A program made the translations under genes and the position numbers. 64,000 nt of DNA. Origin: Argopecten irradians. Its lineage: Eukaryota > Mollusca > Bivalvia > Pectinida > Pectinidae. Location: NCBI RefSeq assembly GCF_041381155.1, contig NC_091142.1, positions 26,425,963-26,489,962 on the forward strand, given 5' to 3'. Below, in pieces: positions 21,303 through 33,381 of the stretch. Under the pieces are notes generated by a model that did no database searches, was not told the origin of the DNA, and saw only the letters and a list, made by a program, of their open reading frames with translations. Each line of letters begins with the position of its first letter. Positions within the stretch are counted from its first letter, which is position 1.

Positions 21303-23150
21303 TAGAATTGATTCAAATATTAATAAGTTCACTGCATTAGTTTGCATGTAAAGATATCAATGTGGTTTCATCTGTTAACTTTGATTTCATTGTCTTGATT
21401 CTCCAATAACACGTACAACCTTTTTATTAATAGAGAGATACAGAAAGATGATAAAAATGTACATGTAAACAGCATTCTATGTAAATTATTTAGCTGAAAT
21501 CGGCGTTCAAAATAAAATTCTTGATGGATTTCAAAAATGCTTTTGATTCGTGTGTCATTTGTAGTATGTTGTGCTTAAGCTTCTTTCCAAACATACCACA
21601 GTCTATAACTATACTTTATAATTGCTTAGATAATATGTTACTTAATAGGAAATATTATAATTATCATACAAATATATGAAATCAATGATATTGATTAGAT
21701 TTTTTTTTTAAATCGTCTCGGAGAAAGTTGGAAACTAAAACCAAAATACTGGATACTATATCTATCGCTACTTGCGTTTTACTCATGCCCTTTATGATTA
21801 TATAATGGAGGTGTTGCTAGCCGACCACGGTCGATTATTAAGTCTCTGGTGCAGATGCATCAGTCGACGCATACTGACACGAGTGGGACGAGTGGGTCGT
21901 CGTCAGTACAATGTGAGGTGAAGTGTACATTGTCTGTTGGAATGCTTCACTGAGATAGCACTGAAAAAAAGTTCCACTTTTTTAAACAGCGAGAATATAC
22001 CGTAGCCTCCCGTATAAGCCTCACACACTCAATACATTCATACAAAAAAGTGGCCGTCTTTAGAAGATCCAAGTTGGTCTTAGGACGTTAAGCTTAAGCA
22101 GACATAAGGTTTATAGTTCAAAAGCTAAGCATTGAGATCCTTCTGAAGATATGATATTGTGTCGATTGCACATAACCACAGTCGGAACAGTGCTTACACA
22201 TCCTACTGACAACTTAAATGTGTACCCTATCATTCACAATTAAAAATGTAATCATCTCTTAACATTAAGGAAACCGTGGCTAACGCGACTGGAAACCGGT
22301 TGGTTCGCTGCTTTTTCTGGATATGTGTGTAAAAAGAACATGAGATTTTGGGAGTATAAACAGTCTTATAGTTCAACTGAGAAATCCTTAAAGACACAGT
22401 CTGGTGTGCTTTGTCATCCCACGGGGTGATTGGTCCGTATATGTTCAGTGATATATCACTGTAAAAGGGCAAGAGTTCCATGACATAACACGAACATACC
22501 GCAGTCCACCGGGACATACACTTCACAATCGCATGAAACCACATACCCGGAAGGTTGTCTTTAAATGACCCTGGCTGTTAATAGGACGTGTATATAATAG
22601 AACCAAAGACACTTTAAAATTTAAATGCTGATCGTTACCTATCACTTCTCCAGACAACATATATATGCGGCACATGCACCTCACATGGAACCAGACTTTC
22701 GTAACGACAACTTTGGCTAAAAATATATTTCCAGAAAGAATCCGGATGTCAAAGAGTGTAAATATCGACCAATCAAAAGGCTCTAGTTTTTACCATGGCA
22801 AGGGATGTTTTTGAATTTGATAGAAATAAAAAAAAATTATCTCAGACTATGTTCCTCAAAGCATTTGTATCTAAACATGCTAAAGTTCGAAAAGAAAAAT
22901 AGAAATAACAAGGTCAAAAATAGAGCGAAGAAACAACCACGACAATATTTTATATCTTCCAGTGTCAGATAGATCTGTCCCGGGCAATAAAACTGCGCTA
23001 GAGTATACATGTATAATGCACAAGCTCCTGTGTAAGAGATTGTATTCAATGGCATCCCCATACCTAACGACTTTCATTTTCAATACAGCAAATTTTATTA
23101 ACAAACTTTGATGTCAAACGGATTGAATAACAGACGAGGCCTTTATAAAT
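21303..23150. other. Intergenic, no gene recognised
   Basis: Separates the C4-like gene from lectin 2. Scattered open frames on the minus strand (such as 22,230-22,544 and 22,837-23,104) have no domain. A CGAGTGGGACGAGTGGG word at about 21,882 is a short direct repeat. Nothing else noticed. Confidence 0.45.
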
Positions 23151-23157
23151 TAGCAAA

Positions 23158-23320
23158 GTAAAGTTAGACAGTTAAACGTTATTCGAATAATGTCCCAGGC
23201 AGTGGGAAGACGGGCTCGTGCACGACCTTTGAAATTCGCTGCCACCTAAGTGGTTCCCAAAGAACATTTCATATAATATAAATATGAAGAGAACAAAAAC
23301 AATGTGTCTGTCTCAGCTTT
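23158..23320 (+). repeat. AAAGTTAGACAG / CAGTGGGAAG repeat upstream of lectin 2
   Basis: Carries AAAGTAAAGTTAGACAG and TTATTCGAATAATG, then CAGTGGGAAGACGGGCTCGT. Both components recur at 15,690-15,790 and 16,190-16,220, downstream of the lectin-1 CTLD. Confidence 0.55.
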
Positions 23321-23329
23321 GGTTTTTAT

Positions 23330-23710
23330 TTGATATTATATAAACAGATAGAGGTAGCGGCTTTGGCAGCCGTCTTGAAATTCAATATGCCGATCCCTGT
23401 ACATGATTTTTGCACTACCACATTGCTCATCAGTATCAAAATGTAGGAGAAGAAGTTTTGAAAACAAATATGGCGGCCGATCGGGGCCGTGATTATTTCG
23501 GTTTCATATTTTTCCTAAAACTTTATGTCCTAAAGAAGTTTCATGCTTTATTCAAACTTTTATTTGGTCATAAAATCGACTATCAGTATAAGGGCGAATT
23601 CAGTTATTATCAAACGGATGCAGTAATATGCGGATACATGTAAGATCTAAAATACTTGGTCAGCGACCTATTTGGCACTACACGTTCTTTGTTTGTGGTG
23701 TTTCCTTATC
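23330..23710 (+). repeat. Upstream block of lectin 2, shared with 1.1-2.8 kb
   Basis: Contains ATATAAACAGATAGAG, GAAATTCAATATG, GGCGGCCGATCGGG, GTCCTAAAG, GGGCGAATTCAGT and TATGCGGATA in the same order as 1110-1200 plus 2490-2770. The block ends about 110 bp before the lectin-2 ATG, so it may include its promoter. No clear TATA box was found there. Confidence 0.55.
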
Positions 23711-23818
23711 TTGGACTAATCTATGACGTTAAACACGTGTGACTTGTTGTTTATCTATCCACACTCTCAATCTACTGCCACATTAAGGCACTGTACAGAA
23801 CGTTGTAGAATTAACACA

Positions 23819-26800
23819 ATGAAAGTTGACCAAAATATCCTGGTACTTGGGATCTGCATAGCCATGCAGACACAAATAATACAAGGTAGGTAAGATACGT
23901 ATCTAATATTACATGATCTCTCTATAACGGAATGCATTCTATGACGAATCTCTGAAAGTTCATTTTCAGTACGGGATCAAATCATCCAATGCATCTATCT
24001 ACCCAATAAAGTAAGATTTTTTTATATGTGGGTAGGAAGGATTGGGATATTTTACCAAATGGTCACAAAATGTTGTAAAACGCGAGGCTTACAACATTTA
24101 TGATCCCGGGGATAGAATATTTTTAAATTTCAAATCCACATACCAAAGATTATTTTTCTCACATACCTCGACGTTTGTAAAACAATTTTACAGTTATGCT
24201 ATTCCGTCATACATAAAAATTGCGTCATATTTTAAACAAAAATCCAGTTGTTTATGTTCGTTATAGTAAAAGCAGCAGAGTTTCTGAAAAAAATGTGTAA
24301 ATTTTACCGAGAGAATAGTAATTTTGTTGGTGCAGTGACGTCACAAGGTTATATTGTATGGGTAACCATGTAATACAGCCTCAGCCGACACAAGTGTATT
24401 GCATGTCATAAACCAGTACTTCACCAGTAGGAAAGAGAGATTTAACCCAATATTACACCAGTAGGTATGAGAGATTATCCCTATCCTTCATATCCACTTA
24501 TGAAAGAGTCTTTTACTTTCATATTTTATTTGCTTTTTATTGCAAATTTACAACTATAATATCCCTCCATTTTGAAATAAATTCTAATAAAAACACGACT
24601 GCAAGTCAAATTTCCATAAATGTAAAATAATGTGATATTTTCAACACAAAGTCCGTTGTTTACATCTTTTTTACAGTAAAACCAGCCAAGTTTGTAAAAA
24701 CAATTTAAAATTTTACCAAGGAAATAGTAATTTTGTTGATCCCGTGACGTCATGAGGCTTTATTGCATGAGTAGTCATGCAATACAGCCTCAGGCGGCAT
24801 GAGTATATTGCCCTGGACCAGCCAGCATTACACCCGTAGGTATGAAAGAAAAACCAGCATTACACCCGTAGGTATGAGAGAATAACGAGTCATTATGTAA
24901 ACTATAGTTTTACACATACAATGTACATATATCAAATGTTTAGTTCCGTTAATTTAAAAGTCAATACTTAAACAATACATATTGAATACAGCTCTATAAC
25001 TTTACAATATATACTATTTCTCCCGAAATGCATTCTATTTATATTTGGATCAGTTTATGCTTTGATATCACTGGTAGGGAGTTCCAAATATGTGTCACCC
25101 TCACAGTTCTATTCTAAGTAATGAGTTTGCTCGCCGTGGGGACAGTTTTTTTCTAATTTCCGTTTATAGAACGAGTTTTGTTAACATTCGACCATAATTT
25201 AATATAGGTCCAACATTGTTGGTAAACTTGTATTATATCACCGCATGTTCGCCTGTGTAAACATCTTGTTGCTCTGCGTCGGACATTCTCCATATTTGCA
25301 TTTGTATGATCTAGTTGTGACCGGACCAGCGATTTGTATAGTGGTATAGATAATTTCATATCAGTAAAGTGAAACTTCTTCATGGCATGCAAAACGGACA
25401 AACCAGTCGTCCCATTCTCTGCATGCTAGGTCTCGGCTAGGGGACAGAACCTAGAGCCTTACTTACATGTACGTGGGCATTTAATCGAAGGCTAAAAGTG
25501 AGGCGGTGTCAAGGGAGACGCTAGGAAGAAGAAAGTCGGTTAGGAAGAAGCCTGTGAAAATAGAATAGAATATGAGTATCTGAGTTAATGTAGTATATGG
25601 ATGCACATGGGTAAGAAATGATGTTGTTTTCAATTCCTTCTCTATCAATGAGAAATTGAATTATCTGTATTAGTATTATCTGTACTTAATCTGTATTAGG
25701 ATGCAGAAATGGATGGCTACAATTTGAGAATTCATGCTACCTTCTGTCAAAAGACGCCGCTACCTGGGCGGAAGCATCGGTAAGTTAATTAAAAAGTCTT
25801 TTAAATGAGCTTATATTTAACGTTCTACATCAAATATGATTATAACACCACTTTAGAATGTAATAGAAATAAAAAAGTAGAACAATCAAAACGTCAATTT
25901 ATACGCACTCTTGGCAGACAGCTGGTTACGGTGTAATAGTGCCAGACACAGCATAGAGTAAGGATAATCACACAAAGCCTAAATCTGACATCTTTCTCAA
26001 ATTGAATTACCAGGTTGTGATGAGAGTTAACTCAGAATTTTCTGTTACATACATTTTTATCCATAACATAAAAAATCTTCTACAATAGATGCCTTTTAGG
26101 ATCTGCTCTGGTGAGGTTTCAGTCTCGTTGAAATCTTGTTTCATCATTAGTCAAAGAGTTGTCAAAGAGTGATTTTTAAAAAAATAATTGTCTCTATTTT
26201 TATCAAGTTGCCATATAGAAAATATGTCCAAAAAAACTTATATCGTTTCTAGAATTTTTTTAAATTTTTAAATCTTTTTAAAGGTCATTGTGATGACCAT
26301 ATTAAGAATTTAAATGTGAAATTATAACCCATTGGTTTTTATTTTTACATCTTAGTGACGTTAATGAAGAGTTGGCTATGTGATTTTATTATTTTCTTTA
26401 AGAAAACGTTGGTCTTGTCAATATTTTGACAACATCTAAAATCACATAAATCACATTTTGCGCCGTTATATTAGCCAATCATATGCTATATTACAAATGG
26501 CAACACCTTTTTTCCCTTTATGGACTGGTAAAATAAATGTTTAAGCCAATGAAAACTACATTTTCAATCAGGATCGGCAATATCTTTTGACCGAACTGAT
26601 TCAACGTGGAGTATATCCATTAGGTGAAAATAGAATGTCCTTGCATGTCGTATAAATTTATGACACACTATAATGATTTCAGATGATTTGTATCGACCTA
26701 GAAAGTCGTCTGGCAGCAGTTGAAACTGCTGATGAGAGCAACTTCCTGAAAGCTGAAGCTCATCGTTTGAATGCCAGTAAAACCTTCATTTATTATCATT

Positions 26801-27656
26801 ATTTATCTGTGAAGATTTAAATCTACCTTGTCCTCTCCTGATCATTTACCTGTAATTATTACAGTCACACTATACGGAACTATCAACAACAAAAATCTTA
26901 TAAATCACGAAAAAATAAGACAGATACGGATATTGGGACTTTAAGCGGAAGATGAAATTATGATTGTCAATCAACATTTCCTGTACCGGAAGGTGCTACT
27001 ATTGTATATTGTAAAGTAAGATGATATTGTGTAATTATAGCATTGGCCACACTAATTCATCCAATTTCTAGAATCCTTCTGGCTAGATGGTACCGACTTA
27101 GAGGTAGAGAATGTGTGGCGCTGGACCGTCAATGGGAACAAACTTGTCTATCTGGACTGGGGAGGTCATGAACCCAACCAAGGGACGTCTGCTAACTGTT
27201 TAACTATGTGGCAAGAATTCGGCTACAGATGGGCGGATGAACCATGTCGAAACGTATATCATTTCGTTTGCGAAAAGAGGTATTTACCTAATGATATATT
27301 AAGTACAATCGATACCAACATAGAAACAAGTTAATACCGATGATATCCACATTGAGCACTGATTTTTTGGTACATGGGACAATCCAATCGGAACTCCTCT
27401 CGTCATCGTTATCTTGTTTCGGAGAAAATGACGAGTAGTTCGGTTTGGGGACAATCGATACCGGTTTACATTTACGTAAAATTATATATTTGGAATATTG
27501 TAAGCTTCACAATTAAAACACGTCTTTGATTAACATGTTTTGCAACTGATCATAGTATAATGAAATATACATTTTAGACCACACGTTTACTTATAACAGA
27601 TATATATTTTGTTATATTTCAGAACCCCTGTCGGCGATAACGAAATTATTGGATAG
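23819..27656 (+). CDS. Perlucin-like C-type lectin 2 (secreted CTLD protein)
   Basis: Complete predicted gene of 160 residues. Exons: 23,819-23,885, 25,700-25,779, 26,683-26,776, 27,072-27,279 and 27,623-27,656, phases 1, 0, 1, 2. Exons 3 and 4 have exactly the lengths of their lectin-1 counterparts (94 and 208 bp). Residues 1-22 form a signal peptide (ILVLGICIAMQTQIIQ). The rest is one CTLD with six cysteines (24, 35, 52, 123, 139, 147), expected to pair 24-35, 52-147 and 123-139. EPN at 114-116 points to mannose-type ligands in the family convention; the WND site reads WAD (134-136). FWLDGTDLEVENVWRW is characteristic of perlucin-like lectins. A small last exon adds TPVGDNEIIG and TAG. Role is inferred: secreted sugar recognition in immunity or shell matrix. 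The donor of exon 1 could instead be four bases later; the phase supports 23,885. Confidence 0.9.
24240..24890 (+). repeat. Tandem duplication in lectin-2 intron 1
   Basis: Two diverged units, about 24,240-24,480 and 24,655-24,890. Shared words include GTTGTTTA, AAATTTTACC, AATAGTAATTTTGTTG, GTGACGTCA, CATGTAATACAGCCTCAG against CATGCAATACAGCCTCAG, and CACCAGTAGG or CACCCGTAGGTATGA. Short TTACACC-GTAGGTATGAGAGA words repeat further inside. Confidence 0.65.
25150..25405 (-). mobile_element. LINE fragment (RT C-terminal part)
   Basis: Minus-strand frame containing FTDMKLSIPLYKSLVRSQL and ENVRRRATRCLHRR. This matches the usual LINE pattern in which a RP-LEYA-like segment is followed by a VQRRAT motif after the RT core. 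Only about 80 residues are readable, and the segment between the two motifs is damaged. It is a short dead remnant inside lectin-2 intron 1. Confidence 0.65.
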
Positions 27657-27719
27657 TTGATATCAAGTTACCGAAACATAACAATTTGGACAAGATTAAG
27701 TTTATTTTATAGCATTTTG

Positions 27720-27725
27720 AATAAA
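27720..27725 (+). terminator. Poly(A) signal of lectin 2
   Basis: AATAAA 63 bp after the lectin-2 stop codon, followed by a T-rich stretch at about 27,747-27,757. A good match to a compact 3' UTR. Confidence 0.65.
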
Positions 27726-27759
27726 CCTTTGGTTTACAGCTTAAGATTTTTTTTTGGTT

Positions 27760-28135
27760 TTGGTTTGATTCTATTCTCTGTAAAAATCTGTATCAATTTC
27801 TATCGCTGTTGATGAAAACCTCAAATGTATGAGATGTTTTTGCACGTGGTAAAGTGACGTGGGTTTTTGGGAGACTGGTATGTTTATGTTGTATATATAC
27901 TTGTGAAAATCATGTATCTTTTGTATAGTGTTATATCACTGGAATATACTTATAAACACCGAGTATACTGACACCAGGAGAGCCAATCGGTCCGCACATT
28001 TAATACTGGAATATAAGAGATAATATCAAGTGGGAGAGTAAAAACATAATTGTTTCAAAGTTATTTTAGTTTTGGTGACAAAAAATAAATAAATATTTTT
28101 CACATCCGATTGAGGCTCTATATGTAGACAAACGA
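27760..28135. other. Non-coding DNA downstream of lectin 2
   Basis: AT-rich, no exon or repeat recognised. Confidence 0.4.
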
Positions 28136-28139
28136 ATTC

Positions 28140-28935
28140 GTGGAATTTATATCCCCCGCTTTCGTTTATCAAAGGCCCTTAACTCCGCCAAATAGGATCC
28201 AATGAAAGTTTCGAGAAAATCCGGTAATATTTGCGAGAGTTATTGAACGAAAACAGACGAAATAGCTTTTTTCGTTAAAAAAAATCAAAGGACCATAACT
28301 CAGTCAACTAGGGTCCAATCGAAGTCTTGCTGAAGTCCCTGAGTTTTTAACCATGTTATAAAGTTTCGAAAAAATTCGGTGATATTTGAGAGAGTTATTG
28401 AACGGAAACAGTCGAAAACAGCCGAAAATGGCGTTTTCATTATTCAAAGGGTCATAACTCCGCCAAATAGGGTTCTATGAAAGTGCTGATCGAGAGCATG
28501 GTCAAGGCCTCGAGACATTTAACATTCGAGTTATTGAACGGAAACAGGTGAGAATGGCGTTTCCCGTTAATCAAAGGGCATAACTTAGCTAGATAGGGCC
28601 CAATCAAAGTCCCGATCAAACTTTTACTAACTTTCGAGAAAATCTGGTTATATTTGAAAGAGTTATTAAACGGAAACAGCCGAAACTGCCATTTTTAGTT
28701 AATCAAAGGGCCATAACTCCGCCATATAAGATCCAATGAAATTGCCGAGAGAACTCATTCGACCCCTTGGCACATTTAACCATGTGACCAAGTTACGGAA
28801 AAACCGCTTAAGATTTGTGGCAGTTATTGCACGGTAACCAAGCGTTAAAGACAGACAGACGGAAGGATGTACAGACGGACGGACGAAGAGACCCAAATAA
28901 ATATTCCCTGTTTCAGTTAAAGCGGGAGATAATAA
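28140..28935 (+). repeat. Bivalve-type tandem repeat with GACAGACGG tail
   Basis: About five diverged units of roughly 110-170 bp. Each carries GGGCCATAACTC(C)GCCA, a TAGG-TCC-AATGAAAGT stretch, TTCGAGAAAATCCGGT-ATATTTG, and GAGTTATTGAACGGAAACAG. The array ends in GACAGACAGACGG and GACGGACGGACGAAGAG at 28,851-28,892, a tail familiar from mollusc interspersed repeats. Minus-strand open frames with PSVHPSV strings are by-products of the tail. Confidence 0.8.
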
Positions 28936-29715
28936 CGATCTTTTTCATTCCATTATAGTCGACAATTCTCACTGTTCACACTATGGAAAACATTGAAACA
29001 ATGCTTTTTTTGGAATACATGTCTAAATTATTTAGCTGCCCGTGTACAGTTAATCAGTCAGTGAAATTAATTACCAAAATCTAGAAAAGGCAAACGCCTT
29101 GATTTCTGGCTTCTTGGCGATGAAAATCTGGCTTTGGAAGTGTTTTTGGTGTTTTAATATGAGCAATTGTATATCAAGTCCAGTGGAAGATTATGAACAT
29201 ACACAACAACTTAAAACAAACGCTTTTATTATAGAAATTTGATTACATTTGATTAATGAAATTGTTTTTGAATTGTTCCTGTATTAGACATGTACAAGTA
29301 TGTCATTACGAATATGTTTGTGTATTGTAATACATGTAATAGGAGACCACATTTTAAGTTGAAATAACTTGTGGCTTATGCTTTTGTCTTATGTCTTATG
29401 TGTTTGTGTTTACAATTAAATACGTCAAAGTTATATAAATTTAAGTGAAAATTACGGACTAAATTTAGTAAATTTAAAATTAATAATTTGTGTACGACTT
29501 CCCTTCACGCCAAAGGCACGGGCAACAGTTATCATATGTGATAACGTGAACTTTATCTGCATTTTCAGTGTCAATGTTTTTATCACTAACAACGACATAA
29601 TACCTGGGTATTAAGGGGTAGTTTATAAACTCGAAATGATACTACGTTATACGTTATAATGCGTTCCATAAGGAAAGTAAATTGTGTTGTTATATGAACA
29701 ATTTCTTCTTATAGT
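28936..29715. other. Non-coding DNA
   Basis: AT-rich, no exon recognised. The TGTCTTATG word is repeated around 29,383-29,402. Confidence 0.4.
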
Positions 29716-29719
29716 GAAA

Positions 29720-29940
29720 GACATCACACATGTTGGTGTGACATAAACAATAATTTTGATAGTATGGAACGCACAGTGCGTGCTTGTAAAAAGCTTAAAA
29801 GTGATGTCATGAGCTTAATCACAAGTGGTGCTCATCCATGTGCCTTAACTCCCTTGACTGTGTGTGAAATGATTAAATCAAAAATATATGCTTCTGTCCT
29901 GCATGGCTTTGAATTGTGGTGCCATTTAAGGTATTTTGCC
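29720..29940 (+). mobile_element. LINE fragment (post-RT region)
   Basis: The plus-strand frame reads NNNFDSMERTVRACKKLKSD and, further on, SKIYASVLHGFELW. This is the pattern that follows the RT domain in many invertebrate LINEs (shared-origin and C-LYG-ELW motif). It is cut off after LWCHL and continues into a simple repeat. No RT catalytic motif is present. Confidence 0.6.
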
Positions 29941-30105
29941 AAACTTATCAAAACCTACACATCTCATTTACTGCTGTCAAATCCAAAAAGTTTCGGCAAG
30001 GTCTTTTGCCAAACTTACCAACATCTGCATATTTTGCTGTAAATCCAAGTTTCGGCAAGGTATTTTGACAAACTTACCAATGCCGTAATTATTTTCTTGT
30101 GTTTA
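29935..30105 (+). repeat. Short tandem repeat, about 70-bp units
   Basis: Three copies of GGTATTTTGCCAAACTTA or GGTCTTTTGCCAAACTTACC, separated by AAATCCAA and AGTTTCGGCAAGG words. It begins at the broken end of the LINE fragment. Confidence 0.7.
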
Positions 30106-30840
30106 CGGCTGAAATCCAATAATGAGTAAAGGATGGAAAATGAAGAGAGTACAAACACTATCGCAGTAGTCTTCAGAACATGGCAGTGATTCGGGAGGTA
30201 CTGATGAATTCTCGAACAAGGAAAAAAATACTATACCAGAGCACCAACAACCTAAAACATCACAGACTTTTCCACCAGTTTACCAAATGGATGTACCTCT
30301 CCAAAGCACACCTGTACCATTTCCTCCTATACACACGCCTCCTCCTGCACCTCCTGGACCAAACGTGGCCATGAACATGTTAATACATAATCTAGTTTAA
30401 ACATATTTTATTTGAACAAAGTAAAAAGGAATTAGGCAAAGGTTTTACAACTTAGGATTCCCCGCTCCCATACAAATGTATATGATGTTACATAATGAAA
30501 TATACAATAGCAGCATTAATGATTGTATATAAGATTATATGTAAAAGAAAGAAAGAAATAAACATTAGAAATTATTGATAGTCACATTTGATTTGATTAG
30601 CCACACAAGCACCCACGTTTTATAACTACATGTACATGTATAATTGTTTTAACATTTGATATTCATGACGTGACTAATTCCTTTCAATTAAATATTCATT
30701 TTATAAACATTATAAAATGATATATAATAATAATGATTTTACAATAAATATCTTACAAATACATTTTGGCATTATTGGTCTTTAGAAAAATATCACGAAA
30801 CAAGTTTTGACAATTAAATATCAGCAATTATCATTTAGCA
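30106..30840. other. AT-rich non-coding DNA
   Basis: No recognised exon. The small plus-strand frame at 30,180-30,374 has no domain and its neighbourhood no splice support. Downstream is very AT-rich. Confidence 0.4.
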
Positions 30841-30859
30841 ACCAGTGAATGTTGTTTGA

Positions 30860-31408
30860 TCAAACAAAACGATTAGTATTTCTTATACGTGTATATTCTT
30901 CGACTGTCAAGCGTATGCTTTCATTATCTTTCGGACTAAGTGCATCAGAACCATAAAGTGTCAACTTCAAATTAATAGTAATATTCGTATTATACAAAGA
31001 CAATTTTCTCATAAGTATGACACGGTGGTCATTGAATTGGTCGCATTGGAAGAAATAATGAAATACATTTTCTATAGGAAATAAACAACGACAAGATGGT
31101 GATAAAACTAAATGAACTTTGAATAAGTCAGCATTTAACGCACTGCAACCATGACGAAGTCTTGTATGCATAATATCAAGTTTTCTGTTTCCAACTGACC
31201 TTCTAGCTACAGTCTTTTTCCGTTTGATTTGGGTTTTAAATTTTGAAACAGTTTCTGAAGATCTTACTGTTAAATCTACTGAATTCCAAAGTTTCACCGT
31301 TCTGGGAAGAAACGATTTTTCAAATAGCACTAAGCGACACCTAGGTGATACATAATCATGATTTTTTCTTAAGTTATAAATGGTACTTTTATTAACCCTA
31401 CCAGGCAA
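30860..31408 (-). pseudogene. C-terminal ORF piece of the degraded LINE
   Basis: 182 codons open. It contains FEKSFLPRTVKLWNSVD, HTRLRHGCSALNADLF, and a C-x-C with downstream HYFFQC cysteine/histidine pattern (CRCLFPIENVFHYFFQC), the usual end of jockey/CR1-type pol proteins. The upstream RT lies in other frames. Confidence 0.7.
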
Positions 31409-31838
31409 AATTTCATGTAAATAAGAAGGAGCTATATTATGATGAATTTTATAAATTTATAATAATTTTTCTGCTTCCGTCTTTCAGATGATGTGTCCCA
31501 ATCAGTTTCTATATATAATGAATTTCTACTTGCGAAAGGTTAAACCTGTAACTATTCTGGCAGCTTCTAATTGTTTTGTTTGTTTGGTTTTTTTTCTAGT
31601 TTTGTTTCTAAATCTAAATTGGTACATTCGTCCCACACTTCACTCGCATATTCCAATAAAGGTCTTATAAACATAGTATATGATTTAGACAATGTTTCCC
31701 CTTTTAATGTAAATTTCAACTTACGCAAAACTGACAAATGCCGTAAGGCGGAGTTAGCTATATTTGTAATATACGTTCCACATTTCATATTTTCATTCAA
31801 AGTTATACCCCGCAATTGTTTGTGTAAAATACTGTTAG

Positions 31839-32500
31839 TCAAGATCGTGTTATCAAATTGCAAATAAATATATATATTTTTGCAGGAGAACCATTAAATA
31901 AAACTACTTCAGTATTGTTATGATTGAAATTTACCTTCCATCCCCTTGACCAGCGCTCAATTAATGATAAATGCTGATTTATGTGTTGTATAATATCTTG
32001 CATGTTATTTGAAGAAAACGCGAGAGAGGCGTTGTCAGCAAACATTCTTAATGAGGAAAACATATGTTCAGATATATAGTTTATGAATATCAAAAATAAC
32101 AATGGTCTAAGAACCAACCCTTAAGGAACGACAGCTTTTAAATAACCAGAATTTGAGTAACAGTCACCAATAACGAAATATCGAAAAATACCAATATATG
32201 TTTGTTGTTTAAATTATTTAGATGTTTATAAATAACCCACTCAAAAACTTTACTTACAGTATTTAGAAGTGAAATCGGCCTGTAATTAGAGGTTAGAAAA
32301 CGTTCACCATTTTTGAATAAAGGCATTACCACAGCAGTCTCCCATTGTCTGGGAAATTTACACTGTCTCATTGATAGATTAAAAAGTAATTGCAAAGAAA
32401 TACACACAGTTTCAGTTGTGTTTTTTTAACATTTCGTGACTATAAATATAGTACCATAGCTTTAGTGATTTATATTGAAACAATATCTTTCACTTCTTGA
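31839..32500 (-). pseudogene. Reverse transcriptase remnant of the degraded LINE
   Basis: Two overlapping damaged frames. 32,407-32,138 carries PRQWETAVVMPLFKNGERFL and YRPISLLNTVSKVFE, RT blocks 1-2. 32,117-31,839 carries LRPLLFLIFINYISEHM, FADN and WKVNFNHNNTEVVLF. The normal FADD catalytic motif is changed to FADN. Confidence 0.7.
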
Positions 32501-32561
32501 ACAGAAAAAAATACAGTTTCAATGGTATTTTGACATCTCGGTGTAAATTCAGGTGTGTTAT

Positions 32562-33381
32562 GCTAGGTTTACACTATGTTCCCGGCGGCCACGGCAGCCC
32601 CGTTTCAGGCCACCGCGGACAAAACGTGACCGCGAGACAACGTGAGGCAACGCAGAAGGACGTGATAGACAAACGTGATTACCGTGGATGCCGTGCCAGA
32701 TTTTTAAATTGTCAAAAAATTGCTACGGCAGTCACGGTACAGATGGTGAACGCCACAGGACATAATACAACGGGATTTACGTAACAAAACGTAACAGTGC
32801 GTGCGAGGCCGTAACAAAACTTCCAGACGGTCCGTGGTGGAACGGACTGTTCAAAGCACGTCCTGGAATTTGACGGTGATTTCAAGTTTTGTGACGTTCT
32901 GTTGCGTTTTTTTCACGTTCTATCACGGTTGATGTAGATTGGCTGCACGTTTTGTGCCGTTTTGTCCAGGTTTGTCAAGGTTTCGACGGCAAGCAAAGGT
33001 GGATGATAACCGTCTTGATGCGTTCTGTCATATGAAATATCAAATGAAATAGTCATACATTTAAACTATCAAATTACACCAAAGCTATTATTGCAAAAGG
33101 CAGGTAAAGTGAGAACCATTTCAGTAAGATAAATTTTGCGTAGAAACAATTGGCTATAATAATTATATTTCTTTTAACACATTTTGTAATTAAAACGTGT
33201 TTGAAATGACATTTTCGGCAATAGATATTGTTTCATTTGCTCCAAAAAGCCCGGCATCAGACTTTCATCCCTAGTAAGCCTTGGCGGACCGTGAAAAACG
33301 TATCGGAGCTTGATCAAAATGTGTAAAACGTAACAAACCTCATCAGATCGTAACAGGCCTAGAGAGAACATAGTTGTATCT
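32562..33381. mobile_element. 820-bp GC-richer insertion inside the LINE
   Basis: Breaks the LINE between the linker (SYWKLMHRLIGKSALSD side) and the RT N-terminus (FFSVQEVKDIV side). Both sides carry TGTTAT (32,556-32,561 and 33,382-33,387), a candidate target duplication. Ends are imperfectly inverted: ACACTATGTTC near 32,571 and GAACATAGTTGT near 33,367. The inside is rich in CGTGAC, CGTAAC and CACGTT words and has no convincing ORF. Probably a non-autonomous DNA element; the class is unknown. Confidence 0.6.

Noticed and set aside
28699..28896. Minus-strand ORF with PSVHPSVCLS
   Set aside because: Arises from the GACAGACGG repeat tail; a known kind of false protein in repeat-rich animal genomes.
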